Source: Dreissena polymorpha (lineage: Eukaryota; Mollusca; Bivalvia; Myida; Dreissenidae). From it: 64,000 nt of DNA. How positions within the stretch are numbered: position 1 is the first letter of the stretch; each line of letters opens with the position of its first letter. Position numbers and translations under genes: made by a program. The stretch lies in assembly GCF_020536995.1 (NCBI RefSeq), contig NC_068355.1, positions 7,870,829 to 7,934,828 of the forward strand, in the 5' to 3' direction. Of this stretch, positions 12,072 to 22,852 are shown one piece after another. Under the pieces are notes generated by a model. The model had not been told where the DNA came from. It saw nothing but the letters and a program-made list of their open reading frames with translations, and did not search any database.

Positions 12072-12262
12072 CGGAATAAGAGTGAATTCTGGGTAATGTC
12101 CCGTTTTGGTTGTACGGCTACACAGCACTATGTGACCGTTCTGACCTACCTGATGGGTTTATGAAAAGTGTGGGATTCCTCGGACGAAAAATTCCGGATA
12201 AATTACGATCCTATCGGAGTAAGTAAGCATATGACATCAGGTAACGTAATTAAGCTATTAAA
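12072..12262. repeat. DIRS inverted terminal repeat, other end
   Basis: It is the reverse complement of 5723-5911. Over a 151-bp stretch I count three differences, each a C/T transition. The end at about 12262 abuts TTGGGAAATTAG of the host hAT-like element. Confidence 0.85.
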
Positions 12263-12524
12263 ATTGGGAAATTAGTGTTGTTGTTGTTTTGCTAACACAT
12301 GCTTCAAAATTGAGGATACAAGTGTGTCCAGTATTATATTTACTAAGGTTGATCTTATGTGGATGGGAGATGAACAAAATATTGATCTAAAAAAAAAAAA
12401 AAAAATGTTTTTTTTTTTTGGTTCCATTGGGAATTTTTTGCTCCCATTTGGGAAAAATATATACTTTTTTCCATTGGGAATGGGTCCGGTTACCAGACCC
12501 GATTTTGAATGAAAAAAAACACTT

Positions 12525-13256
12525 ATCTATTTTTAGGTGTGGCGACCTTGACCTTAGAGATATTGACGTAATTCTTTCGCGCGACACACACTCCAATACT
12601 GGTGAACAAATGTGCCAAATGATTTTAAAATGTCACAATGAATGACATAGTAATTGCCAAGACAAGCTCATTTATGGCCATTTTTGACCTTCAAATGATT
12701 TTAAAATGTCACAATGAATGACATAGTAATTGCCAAGACAAGCTCATTTATGGCCATTTTTGACTTTCAAACTCAAAGTGTTACCTTGACCTTGGAGATA
12801 TCGACGCGATTCTTTCGCGCAACACACCGTCGAATGATGGTGAACCAATGTGCCAAATGATTTTAAAATCTAACAGTGAACGACAAAGTTATGGCCCGGA
12901 CAAGCTCATTTTTGGCCATTGTTTACCTTCAAACTCAAATTGTGACCTTGATCTTGGAGATATCGACGTAATTCTTTGGCGCGACACACTGTCTAATGAT
13001 GGTGAACAAATGTGCCAAATGATTTTAAAATCTGACAATGAACGACAAAGTTATGGCCCGAACAAGCTCATTTATGGCCATTTTTTATCTTCAAACTCAA
13101 ATTATGACCTTAACCTTGAGATATCGACGTAATTCTTTCGCGCGACACACCGTCTAATGATGGTGAACAAATGTGCCAAATGATTTTAAAATCTGACAAT
13201 AAACAACAAAGTTATGGCCCTTCCTTCCTTACTTCGAAAAACCTGGTTAAAAATGA
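12525..13256 (+). repeat. Cassette family F, right piece of a split copy
   Basis: After ATCTA it continues with GTGGCGACCTTGACC and four to five units of about 160 bp (ATATCGACGTAATTCTTTCG, CAAATGTGCCAAATGATTTT). It ends TTCGAAAAACCTGGTTAAAA, complementary to the AACCAGGTTTTC at the 5' end (5445). TGACCTTGACCTT-like motifs start the units. Confidence 0.8.
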
Positions 13257-13785
13257 CCCCCCCCTGGCGGCCAATTTATTTTACCGGTCCAAACCATTTT
13301 CGAACTCAACCGTCATATCCAAGAAGTTCGCAATCTGTCAAAAAAACTGATATAAATATTAGTTTCTGTTAGTCTAGAAGTTGCTTCAAAAATTAAGTTT
13401 ATAAAATAAGTCTAACTTAATCTAAAGAACACAATTTATGGAGAGTGGAAAACTCCAGTTACTCAAATGTAAAAAATAAGAAGAATTTAAAAAAGTTATT
13501 TCAATCAAAAGAGTCTTTGTAATTTAGAAAATGCCAAATAACAAGGTTGCCATGGAAACAGTTTCATAGCACAGTAGTCTGCTAAATACACCAAAACACA
13601 GTAGGTTAACTTGGCTTATCAGTAAAGATCAAAGATAAAGCTCTACAGTGCATTAGTACATGTACATTTAATTTATGAGAAAGGTTTATTAAATTGCATG
13701 CAAACTACTGTCTTTATGTACACCACATTTTATGTAAGAAGTCCCAGGTTTATACAAGGGAGTTAACTATTACTTAACTATTAGA
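13257..13785. other. Intergenic or intronic AT-rich stretch
   Basis: Bases 13257-13330 carry one decayed family A unit (CCCCCTGGCGGCCAA, CATTTTCGAACTCAACC). The remainder is AT-rich; no exon, RNA gene or repeat boundary is seen. Confidence 0.4.
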
Positions 13786-14409
13786 AAGTATGTACAGGTT
13801 ATCTTTCTTTAACATTATGGCTAGACTGTTTTCACTAAATACATATAGAGAAAACTACCCGCTCCTTGGCAGCCATGTTTTTCAAGCAAAGGTTACCACT
13901 TCTAAACTCATCCAAGATATCATTGGGACAAGTCTTCTGAGCAAGTTTCATGAAGATTGGAAAATAAATGTGGCCTCTAGAGTGTTAACAAGGTTTTACT
14001 ATAGCCATTTAAGGAAAAATGCCCCGCCCCCTGGCGGCCATGTTTTTCAACCAACCGACATCATTTTCGAACTCATCCAAGATATTTATTGGGATGAATC
14101 TTCTGACCAAGTTTTATGAGGAACGGACAATAAATGTGGCCTCTAGAGTGTTAACAAGATTTTGCTATAGCCATATATAGCCATATAAGGAAAAATGCCC
14201 CGCCCCTTGGCAGCCATGTTTTTCAAGCAAACGTAACCATTTTCGAACTCATCCAAGATATCATTGAGACCAATCTTCTGACCAAATTTCATGAGGATTG
14301 GACAATAAATGTGGCCTCTAGAGAGTGTACAAGGCAAATGTTGACGTCGCACAACGGACGACGGACGACGGACAAAAGGCAATCACAAAAGCTCACCAGG
14401 TGAGCTAAA
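13786..14409 (+). repeat. Cassette family A, 5'-truncated copy
   Basis: Three units of about 165 bp carry GGCAGCCATGTTTTTCAAGC or CTGGCGGCCATG and TAAATGTGGCCTCTAGAGTG. The tail has ACGACGGACGACGGAC, then CTCACCAGGTGAGCTAAAAA. The 5' AACAAGAGGGCC head is missing. It ends 41 bases from an EIF3M exon. Confidence 0.75.
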
Positions 14410-14449
14410 AAGAATTCTATCAGATATTTCAAAGAAAACTTGAGCTGAC

Positions 14450-14573
14450 CTGGTCAAGATCTGTGATCACCATGGAGGCCAGATCTGCATCTCTGGAGAG
14501 CCGCAACAAGCTGAGGTAGATATCTGCCTTTAACGCAGACTTATCTCCAAGCCCGTGGAACAGGTTGGATAGT
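14450..14573 (-). CDS. EIF3M: EIF3M exon, third of three in the window
   Basis: EIF3M is a PCI-domain subunit of the cytoplasmic eIF3 complex, which helps load mRNA and initiator tRNA on the 40S ribosome. This 124-base exon reads LSNLFHGLGDKSALKADIYL and continues to TDLDQ; human EIF3M has LLSNLFHG and ELDQ at the matching places. The acceptor is TTGCTAG and the donor CAG|GTCAGC. One leading base completes an Ile codon begun by the exon at 16749-16890, and it ends in phase 0. No later exon was found at lower coordinates, so the 3' part of the gene lies outside the window or across a very long intron. Confidence 0.9.
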
Positions 14574-14856
14574 CTAGCAAGAAAAAAGGCACAGATAATA
14601 GCTACATTCTTCTTTATCATGAGTTATGATGTTCTTAATGACAAAGCTTATCCAATTACTTTTTATGATAAATTAATGATTGCTGCTCAAACATACTGTA
14701 TGAATCAATAATTAAGTGACAAAGTTATTATCTCAAGGAATGATCAAATAGTATATTTCTATATAAGTGTTTCACATTTTGATTGTGCTTATTTTTAAAT
14801 CATTCCCTTAGTCTATAAAAATATGTTCATCTGAAATTCAACAAGACCAGTCTTAA
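14574..14856 (-). other. EIF3M intron segment without other features
   Basis: This is AT-rich sequence between the acceptor of the 14450-14573 exon and the start of a family D cassette. I see no motif beyond the pyrimidine-rich TTTTTTCTTGCTAG acceptor. Confidence 0.4.
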
Positions 14857-15433
14857 CAAGAGCACCGCCCTGCGGGTGCAGACCGCTCATCTATTTTCTT
14901 TTTAAAGGTGAAGGGACTCTCATTTTCAATCACAAAGGAGGGAGGGGTGGAGTGAAGAGGGGTGTATAGTGTGGGGGTGTGGACATTTATTACATTATTT
15001 TCCAAAAATGCGAAAAAAAATGCAAAAAAAAAAAACAAACAAAAAACATGGGGGAGGGGGGGGGGGGTGGGGGGGGGATTCTTGGGTGCGATGGTTGGAC
15101 GGTATTTCAAACATAAAATAATAAAAATAAATATTTGTGTTTTTTTAAATGAAATTTGGGGGGGGGGGGGGGGGGGGGGGGGGTATAGTGTGAGGGTGTG
15201 GTGGTCATTTGTGAGATGATCTTAAAAAAAAAAAAATTAGGGGGGGGGATTCGGGTGGGGGGAGGGGGGGGGGGGTTGGAATTCTTGGGTGCGAAGGAAG
15301 ACGGTATTTCAAACATAAAATAATAAAAATAAATATTTGTTTTTTTTAACCGTTTCAAAAAAAAAAAATTTGGGGGGTGGGTGGGTTGGGGGGGGGGTAT
15401 AGTGTGAGGGTGTGGTGGTCATTTGTGAGATGA

Positions 15434-15471
<38 letters not shown>

Positions 15472-16699
15472 GGGGGGGGATTCGGGGGGGGGATGGTTTT
15501 GGTGGAGTCTATTGTGGTATGTCAGGTAAGAGTAGTTTTGTCAAAGTTTCAATCAAATCTAATCATAAATATAGAAGTTATGGCAATTTTAGCAAAATTT
15601 AATAATTTGACCTTGAAAGTCAAGGTCATTCAAAGGTCAAGGTAAAATTCAACTTGCCAGGTACAGTAACCTCATGATAGCATGAAAGTATTTGAAGTTT
15701 GAAAGCAATAGCCTTGATAGTTAAGAAGTAAAGTGGATCGAAACACAAAATTTAACCATATATTCAAAGTTACTAAGTCAAAAAAGGGCCATAATTCCGT
15801 CAAAATGACAACCAGAGTTATGCAACCTGTCCTTTTACTGTACCCTTATGATAGTTTGCGAGTGTTTCAAGTATGAAAGCAATATCTATGATACTTTAGG
15901 GGTAAAGTTGACCAAAACACAAAACTTAACCAATATTCAATTTTCTAAGTATAAAGGGCCCATAATTCCGTGCAAATGCCAGTCAGAGTTACATAACTGC
16001 CTGCACAGTCCCCTTATGATCGTTAATAAGTGTTGCAAGTATGAAAGCAATAGCTTTGATACTGTAGGAATAAAGTGGACCTAAACACAAAACTTAACCA
16101 AATTTTCAATTTTCTAAGTATGAAAGGGCCCATAATTCTGTTAAAATGCCAGTCAGAGTTACATTACTTTGCCTGCACAGTCCCCTTATGATAGTTAGTA
16201 AGTGTTGCAAGTATGAAAGCAATAGCTTTGATACTTACGGAATAAAATGGACCTAAACACAAAACTTAACCAAAATTTTCAATTTTCTAAGTATAAAAAG
16301 GGCACATAATTCTGTAAAAATGCACGCCATAGTTATCTAACTTTGCCTGCCCAGTCCCCTCATGATAGTAAGTAAGTGTACCAAGTTTGAATGCAATAGC
16401 ATTGATACTTTCTGAGAAAAGTGAACCTAAACGCAAAACTTAACCAAAATTTTCAATTTTCTAAGTATTAAAAGGGCACATAATTCTGTCAAATTGCACG
16501 CCAGAGTTATCTAACTTTGCCTGCCTAGTCCTCTCATGATAGTAAGTAAGTGTACCAAGTTTGAATGCAATAGCATTGATACTTTCTGAGAAAAGTGGAC
16601 CTAAACGCAAAACTTAACCGGACGCCAACGCCGAAGCCGACGCAGACGCCAAGGTGATGACAATAGCTCATAATTTTTTTTCAAAAAATAGATGAGCTA
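14857..16699 (+). repeat. Cassette family D with G-rich block and tandem units
   Basis: It starts AACAAGAGCACCGCCCTGCG with a small hairpin, then CGCTCATCTATTTTC. A G-rich, A-rich low-complexity block (to about 15497) leads into units of about 177 bp (AAACACAAAACTTAACC, CCTTATGATAGTTAGTAAG) from about 15540 to 16620. The tail GCTCATAATTTTTTTTC pairs with ATAGATGAGCTAAAAATG, which is also complementary to the head. It lies inside the EIF3M intron. Confidence 0.75.
15053..15497 (+). repeat. G-run and A-run low-complexity block
   Basis: Long G-runs (near 15158-15183, 15240, 15265 and 15385) alternate with A-runs. A longer unit with TATTTCAAACATAAAATAAT and GTGGTGGTCATTTGTGAGA is repeated at least twice. 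Run lengths may be unreliable in the assembly. Confidence 0.8.
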
Positions 16700-16748
16700 A
16701 AAATGTATATTTATTAACAAGAAGAGAATAAACAACAAATATGCTCAC

Positions 16749-16890
16749 ATTCGTAATCGAACACTTCCTTTTTTGTCACCCTTGGGTAAGTTGGCAACTT
16801 TTTTACAGAATAAATGCACCAGATCATCATTTCGATCTGAAGGTACTACCAGCAGCATGGAGATTATACCATTGAAAACCATCTCCAAAT
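16749..16890 (-). CDS. EIF3M: EIF3M exon, second of three in the window
   Basis: This 142-base exon encodes 46 full codons beginning LEMVFNGIISMLLVVPS and ending KGSVRLR. Human EIF3M has VESVMNSVVSLLLILEP and PSLRLQ at the same places, just before LLSNLFHG. The acceptor is TTATTTTCAG; the donor is AT|GTGAGC. The leading AT completes a GAT (Asp) codon begun at 24172, and the trailing AT completes ATA with the exon at 14573. Both junctions keep frame, so this is a real exon, not a chance match. The stretch forms helical repeats N-terminal to the PCI domain. Confidence 0.93.
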
Positions 16891-17269
16891 CTGAAAATAA
16901 ATCTGGTCAACTTTACTTTCTCGTAGTCTCCCTTAATTGTCAGTTTACTATTACATATTTTTGTTATCCATGCATATAATCATTTAATCTACCCAGACAA
17001 ATTGGTCTTAATAAATTTCTTTCATCATGTTGACATTTATCAAGAAATAAATTGGTGTTAGTGTCAATATTACCCACACGCATAAACATGTAAGTTATTA
17101 TTACTTAAAGTTTGATAATTGCAATAAAGAGTACCTAACAGAGACAGACTCATTACTGGTAGTAATATGTTTCGACTACACTGAAACTCCAACATAAGGC
17201 AGATCATGGGGTTGAGGCCACAAAACGGATTTGCATTATAGGTTCTGAGCTCATCCATTTGCCAATACA
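16891..17269 (-). other. EIF3M intron, no other feature seen
   Basis: This is AT-rich intronic sequence upstream of the exon's acceptor. No repeat boundary or coding region is clear. Confidence 0.4.
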
Positions 17270-17650
17270 TGCATATTAACCCTACCGTATCGATAACTGT
17301 ATGCATACTGCTTTATTATGTGCATATATATCTGATAATCCTATATAATTACTGCACCAATTAAAAATATCTATATTCTGACCATTTATGACGATATATG
17401 TGTTTAAGAATTTCATAAATACAAACATACACCATTTTTGAGAAGTGTAAAGTGTACATGGCATTAGGGACAGCGTTTAATGAGGCACTATTCAAATCAA
17501 TTATAACAACCAATGGACAAGTGAGTTTAAATTTAGGTTGAATGAAATAAGATACAAAGCAATGTTTTGTTGTGTCATCCTGTCATGCAAAAAATTTGCT
17601 TTTCGGGGACTTCCTGAAAATCATGCAAATGAAGATAAATTTCCATAAAC
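17270..17650 (-). repeat. Decayed relative of the TA-flanked MITE at 34133
   Basis: On the minus strand, TTTACACTTCTCAAAAATGG, CATAAATGGTCAG and GCAGTATGCATAC match TTTACACTTCTGAAAAATGG, CATAAATGTTGAA and GCAGTATGTATAA in the element at 34133-35261. The terminal repeats are not visible, so it is an old partial copy. Confidence 0.5.
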
Positions 17651-18072
17651 AATTACCCAGTGTTTGGACGGAATCGATCTCCTTGATTACTTATGTAATT
17701 TCTCTTTGATATTTTCAATAGCCTTTTAGAAGACAATATTTATCATATTCAGCAGTGTTTTTTTTTTTGGATGAAATATTCGGCGTTATTCGGCCCCATT
17801 CCCCCATCTCTAGAGTATATATTTTTCCCCATAATATTTGAAAAATTCCCCTCTCAGAAGTGTTATTCAATTTTCATCAATACCTCATTTAAATACGTCT
17901 TTCGTTACAAATTTATTTATTATAATTTCCCTGAACTGCCGCATCCGCATGTTTACTTTCTTTTAGCCTTTACCGCAAACCGTACGTAGTTCACTATCAC
18001 GACTTAGGCTTTACGACATCTACCGCAAAACGTACGTATTCCACCATGTCGCACAACAGCAAAAGTTATCGA
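17651..18072. other. Possible hAT-like end in AT-rich sequence
   Basis: Near 17754 a CAGTG followed by a long T-run and GGATGAAATATTCGG resembles one end of the CAGTG/T-run hAT-like elements; no second end or target duplication was found. The rest has a doubled ACCGCAAA-CGTACGTA phrase (17972 and 18021). Confidence 0.3.
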
Positions 18073-18600
18073 AAAACAAGAGGGCCAAGAAGGCCCTAGT
18101 TCGCTCACCTGAGAGGAGTCGGTTCATTTAATCTTTACCAAACATCAAACTTGACCTTGATATTATCCAGACAAACATCCTGGTCAAGTTTCATCATTAT
18201 TGAACCAAAACTCTGGCGTATGGAGTGTTTTTGTTTTTGTAATATTTTACCTGGTGACCTATATTTTGAGTTGACCCCCCTTACCAAACATCAAACTTTG
18301 CTTACAAAAAAATATATTTTGACCAAGATTCATAAAATCTGAAAGAAAATTGTGACCTCTAGAGTGTTTACAAGGATTTTGTATAGTATAATGAAAATTT
18401 GGACAATCTTAGGGCAATAATTATGGCATTAACTATGTGATTTTGATCATTATCAAACTTGACTGAGATCTTTCAGCAACGTTCATAAAAAATGCTTGAA
18501 AAGTGTGAATGCTAGAGTGTTTACAAACCAAATGTGGACGAACGGACAGCGGACAAAGACCAATTCTAAAACCTCACCTGAGCAATCAGGTGAGCTAAAA
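18073..18600 (+). repeat. Cassette family A, compact copy (train member 1)
   Basis: It begins AACAAGAGGGCCAAGAAGGC with a perfect GGGCC/GGCCC hairpin and TTCGCTCACCTGAG. It ends CACCTGAGCAATCAGGTGAG then CTAAAAA. Units are few and diverged (TGACCTTGATATT is present). The next cassette begins directly after it. Confidence 0.75.
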
Positions 18601-19619
18601 AGAGTGTTTCACCGATCTGAGCCATTTTCAAACTTATCCGAGAAATCAATAAAACCAATTATTGACTAAGTTTCACGATGATTAGGCAAAAAATGTTACT
18701 TCTATAGTGTTCGATCACAAGGTTTCTCTCTATATAGTCACATAAGGAAAACTGCCCCACCCCCCTGGCAGCCATGTTTATTGACCCACCGGGTCATTTG
18801 CAAACTCATCTGAGATATATATATAACAAATCATTTCACCAAGTTTCATGATGATTGGGCAAAAAATGTGACTTCTAGAGTGTTCACAAGCTTTTTTTTA
18901 CTATATAAATATAAGAAAACTGCCCCCCCCCTCCCCCAGGCAGCCATGTTATTCAACTGACCATTACCATTTTCCTACTCAACTCTCGTATCAAGGAAAC
19001 AAATGTTCTGACCAAATTTCATGAAAATTGGGCAAAAAATGTGACTTCTAGTGTGTTCCCATGTTTTCACTATATACATATAGAGAAAAATGCGTGCCCA
19101 CTGGCGGCCATGTTTTTTCGACGATCTGGACCATTTTCAAACTCGTCCAACATATCAATAAAATCCAATATTTTGATTAACTTTCATGATGATTGGGCCA
19201 AAATTGTGACTTAGAGCGTTTACAAGGTTTCTCTATAGCCATATAAGGAAAACTGCCCCGCACACTGGCGGCCATGTTTTTCAATGGACCTGAACCACTT
19301 TTGAACTCAACCAACATATCATTAAGACAGACATATAGACAAAGTTACATGAAGATTGGGCATTAAATGTGACTTCTACGGTGTTTACAAGTATTTTCTT
19401 TTTTTTTGACCTTGTGACCTAGCTTTTGACCCAGCATGACCCAGTTTCAAACTCGATCGGGATATCATTGGGACAAATCTTCTGACCAAGTTTCATGAAT
19501 ATCAGACAATAAATGTGGCCTCTAGAGTGTTAACGAATAAATGTGGACGGACATACGGACGACGGACATAGACCAGTCACAAGTCACAAAAGCTCACCTG
19601 AGCAAACAGGTGAGCTTAA
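18601..19619 (+). repeat. Cassette family A, long copy (train member 2)
   Basis: Units of about 165 bp carry CTGGCGGCCATG or CTGGCAGCCATG (near 18770, 18945, 19102 and 19266) and TTCATGATGATTGGGC. It ends AAGCTCACCTGAGCAAACAG then GTGAGCTTAAAA. Its 5' head is absent; the preceding copy's tail runs directly into unit sequence. Confidence 0.7.
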
Positions 19620-20609
19620 AACAAGAGCTGTCACCATAGATGACATATGCCCCCTATAAACGCTTTGATAGAAGTTATTTTCGATACCTAAACGCAGATT
19701 TCAAAACCTAAACGCCAACCCTAAGTTCAAGGTCAAGGTCACAGGGGTTAAAATTTGTGTTCGTATGGAAAGGCCTTGTCAATATACACATGCTTTCAAA
19801 TATGAAGGTTATATCTCAAGGGACATAGAAGTTATGAGCATTTTTCGAAACCTAAACGCAGATTTCGAAACCTAAACGCGGACCCTAAGTTCAAGTTCAA
19901 GGTCACAGGGGAAAAAAATCTGTGAGTATGGAAAGGCCTTGTCCATATACACATGCATACCAAATATGAATGTTATATCTTAAGGGACATAGAAGTTATG
20001 AGCATTTTTCGAAACCTAAACGCAGATTTTGTAACCTAAACGCGGACCTTAAGTTCAAGGTCAAGGTCACAGGGGTAAAAAAATGAGTGCGTATGGAAAG
20101 GCCTTGTCCATATACACATGCATACCAAATATGAAGGTTATATCTCAAGGGACATAGAAGTAATGAGCATTTTTCGAAACCTAAACGCAGATTTCGATAC
20201 CTAAACGCGGGCCCTAAGTTTAAGGTCAAAGTCACAGGGGTAAAAAATTGTGTGCGTATGGAAAGGCCTTGTCCATATACACATGAATACCAAATATGAA
20301 GGTTATATCTCAAGGGACATAGAAGTTATGAGCATTTTCGAAACCTAAACGCAGATTTCGAAACCTAAACGCGGACCCTAAGTTGAAGGTCAAGGTCACA
20401 GGGCTACAAAAATTTGTGTGTATGGAAAGGCCTTGTCCATATACACATGCATACCAAATATGAAGGTTATATCTCAAGGGTCATAGAAGTTATGAGCATA
20501 TTTGGAAACCTAAATGCAAAGTGTGACGGAAAGACGGACAGACGGACAGACAGACGGACAGACAGTCCGATCACTATATGCCCCCTTTTCTTCGAAAGGG
20601 GGCATAAAA
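19620..20609 (+). repeat. Cassette family B, complete-looking copy (train member 3)
   Basis: The head is AACAAGAGCTGTCACCATAG with TGACA complementary to TGTCA. About five units of roughly 170 bp follow: CGAAACCTAAACGCAGATTT, TTCAAGGTCAAGGTCACAGG, GGCCTTGTCCATATACACAT. The tail has GACGGACAGACGGACAGACA, then CCCCCTTTTCTTCGAAAGGG and GGCATAAAAA. AAGGTCAAGGTCA lies in several units. Confidence 0.8.
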
Positions 20610-21503
20610 ACATCCAACCTCGAATATTAATTAACACATAACTGAAACACAACTACACTGTATTATTATGAAAACATTAATAATCAAAGGGGAGTAACTA
20701 CTGTAAACTTAAATGCAATATTTTAGAAGAGTTGTCTCGCATGTTACATTACCTTAATTCATGATTGTTTGCAAGCCTTTTTACTATATAAATATAAGGA
20801 AAACTGCCCCGTCCCCCTGGCAACCATGTTTTTCAACAGACCGAAACCATTATCAAACTTTTAACTCACGTATCTAGGAAACAAAAGTTCTGACAAAATT
20901 TCATGAAAATTGGGCCAAAAATGTGACTTCTAGAGTGTTGACATGTTTTCACTATATACATAGAGAGAAAAATGCCCCGCCCACTGGCGGCCATGTTTTT
21001 TCACCGATCTGGACCATTTTCGAACTCGTCCGAGAAATCAATAAAACCAATGTTTTGACCAACTTTCATGATGATTGGGCAAAAATTGTGACTTCCAGAG
21101 TGTTTACAAGGTTTCTCTAAAGCCAAATAAGGAAAACTGCCCCGCCCACTGGCGGCCATGTTTTTCAATGGACCAGAACCATTTTTTAACTCAACCAACA
21201 TATCATTAAGACAAACATTTTGACAAAGTTACATGAAGATTGGGCATGAAATGTGACTTCTACAGTGTTTACAAGTTTTTTCTTTTTTTTTGACCTAGTG
21301 ACCTAGTTTTTGACCCGGCACGTCCCAGTTTCGAACTCAACCGAGATTTCATTTAGACAAAGCTTCTTACCAAGTTTGATGAAGATCGGACAATAAATGT
21401 GGCCTCTAGTGTTTACGAACAAATGTTAACGGACGGATGGATGGACGTACGAAGGACAAAGACCGGTCACAAAAGCTCACCTGAGCAATCAGGTGAGCTA
21501 AAA
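20610..21503 (+). repeat. Unique spacer then family A copy (train member 4)
   Basis: Bases 20610-20765 show no repeat. From about 20766, family A units follow (CTGGCAACCATG, CTGGCGGCCATG at about 20984 and 21149), ending in CACCTGAGCAATCAGGTGAG then CTAAAAAAC. The 5' head is missing. Confidence 0.7.
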
Positions 21504-21509
21504 AACTAC

Positions 21510-21570
21510 AAATTTTTGATTCTGCTGTAAAAATCAAAGCGCTGAAGGCACTGAAGTTGTTCGCTGTTGT
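21510..21570 (+). repeat. Family J repeat, first part
   Basis: AAAATCAAAGCGCTGAAGGC and GTTGTTCGCTGTTGT match the start of the unbroken copy at 40893. The continuation (CGTCCTTGATTAGC) appears only at 22221, after a family C insertion and other sequence. Confidence 0.6.
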
Positions 21571-21718
21571 ATAATCTTAGATGCAACTCAGTTTTCAAAA
21601 TTATGTTATAGCTTTTCATATCGCAAGTTTGAAATGAACACACCCCATCCAAATTTATAAAGAGTGTATCTTAAAGCACAGGTTGAGATGTGTTGTTTTT
21701 TTCAAATCATTAATAAAC

Positions 21719-22109
21719 AAGAGAGGTTTTAGTCAGAAACACAATGCCACCTACTACGCAGCTTTGATTTAAATTATATTTATATTTATTATATCCCTTT
21801 GGATTATATCATTTGGCAGGTACAGATCATTTTCACAAGGAAGTACTTAAATTATCTCACTTTAAAACTTGTTACTTCCCTTGAATTTATTTTTTTTACC
21901 TTTGACCTTGAAGGGTGACCTTGACTTTTCACCACTCAAAATGTGCAGCTCCATGAGATACACATGCATGCCAAATATCAAGTTGCTATCTTCAATATTG
22001 CAAAAGTCATGAGCAATGTTTAAGTTTTCGGACGGACGGACGGACAGACGGACAGACAGACTGACGGACAGTTCAACTGCTATATGCCACCCTACCAGGG
22101 CATAAAAAG
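21719..22109 (+). repeat. Cassette family C, compact complete copy
   Basis: Head AACAAGAGAGGTTTTAGTCA; middle GACCTTGAAGGGTGACCTTG and AAATGTGCAGCTCCATGAG; tail of GACGGACGGACAGACGGACA, then TATATGCCACC, a short stem and GGGCATAAAAA. It has only one core unit and is the best reference for the fragments at 1-828 and 2012-2303. Confidence 0.75.
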
Positions 22110-22197
22110 ATAATTTAAGCTTCATTTTGGGAAAAAAAGGCTAAATGCATATGCAATAATTGTCATCCCAGTACCAGAGACTGTCTTCAAACGAAAA

Positions 22198-22530
22198 ACA
22201 CCATACAATCAGAAAGTGTCGTCCTTGATTAGCTTGTGCGCATTGCACAGGCTAATCAGTGTGCACAGGCTAATCTTATATGACATGCATTAAGTCCCAT
22301 TTTCCCTGAAAGCAGCCAATATGTACAGATTTTAATGACAAACACTAGACTGGCCAATGTCGTCTTACAAGCTTGTAAACATTATTGATAAATACACACA
22401 CTGCAGTATTAGAGCAGTATGTCGTCTGCATAATTTTACTTCAGGTAGTGCAGACAGGCAGTGGTTATCGTTTCTAGCGTAGTAGAATTGCAGTTATCGA
22501 TCCTAGCGTATCTAAAGCAGACTGACTTGC
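22198..22530 (+). repeat. Family J repeat, main part
   Basis: TCGTCCTTGATTAGCTTGTG is followed by CGCATTGCACAGGCTAATC, whose arms (GATTAGCTTGTGC and GCACAGGCTAATC) form a hairpin. TTTTCCCTGAAAGCAGCCAA and ACTAGACTGGCCAATGTCG are shared with 40931-41100. It is a small non-coding interspersed repeat. Confidence 0.65.
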
Positions 22531-22852
22531 AAAACTGCCTCTCTATAAATCACAATTGAAGGTTTCCACACACAAAAATATTAAAAATAACATATCTGCA
22601 GCTCTATGGCTTGAACCTAGGTAAATATAATATTGACAACACTTAGTTATCAATTTAAAAGTATTTGGGAGCAAAACATCAAATACACCATTTCCAAATA
22701 TGAAGACTTCACAACGCAATTTTTTTCCCAATTTCAGGAGTTTCGTGCAGTTCTCATATTGTTCTTAGAGGGATTCTCAATTAATATTATTTTAAACTAA
22801 TTATATAGAATAATAATTCCAGTTGTTGTTGTTTTAACAATTTATACCATAA

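Larger units (their letters stand above)
5697..12262 (-). mobile_element. DIRS-type tyrosine-recombinase retrotransposon (fossil)
   Basis: This element of about 6.6 kb lies on the minus strand. It has split-free inverted terminal repeats, an internal complementary region, and gag-like, reverse transcriptase/RNase H and tyrosine recombinase parts in DIRS order. No target duplication is evident, as expected for integration by a recombinase. The compared 151-bp stretch of the two terminal repeats differs at three positions, so the copy looks young. The coding parts show about three breaks in all, so it is treated as a nearly whole but inactive fossil. Confidence 0.9.
5624..12524. mobile_element. 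hAT-like element split by a DIRS insertion
   Basis: The left end reads CAGTGGGTTTTTTCACC; the right end, on the minus strand, reads AAGTGTTTTTTTTCATTC. The duplication ATCTA flanks it (5619-5623 and 12525-12529), and the F copy at 29.4 kb keeps the unbroken site AAATCTATTTTTAG. The interior has TTGGGAATGGGG-type blocks like the element at 4263. Its own sequence totals only about 0.3 kb without the DIRS element, and it carries no transposase. Confidence 0.65.

Noticed and set aside
14853-15358. Gly- or Pro-rich frames on both strands
   Set aside because: They come from G-runs and A-runs of the family D low-complexity block.
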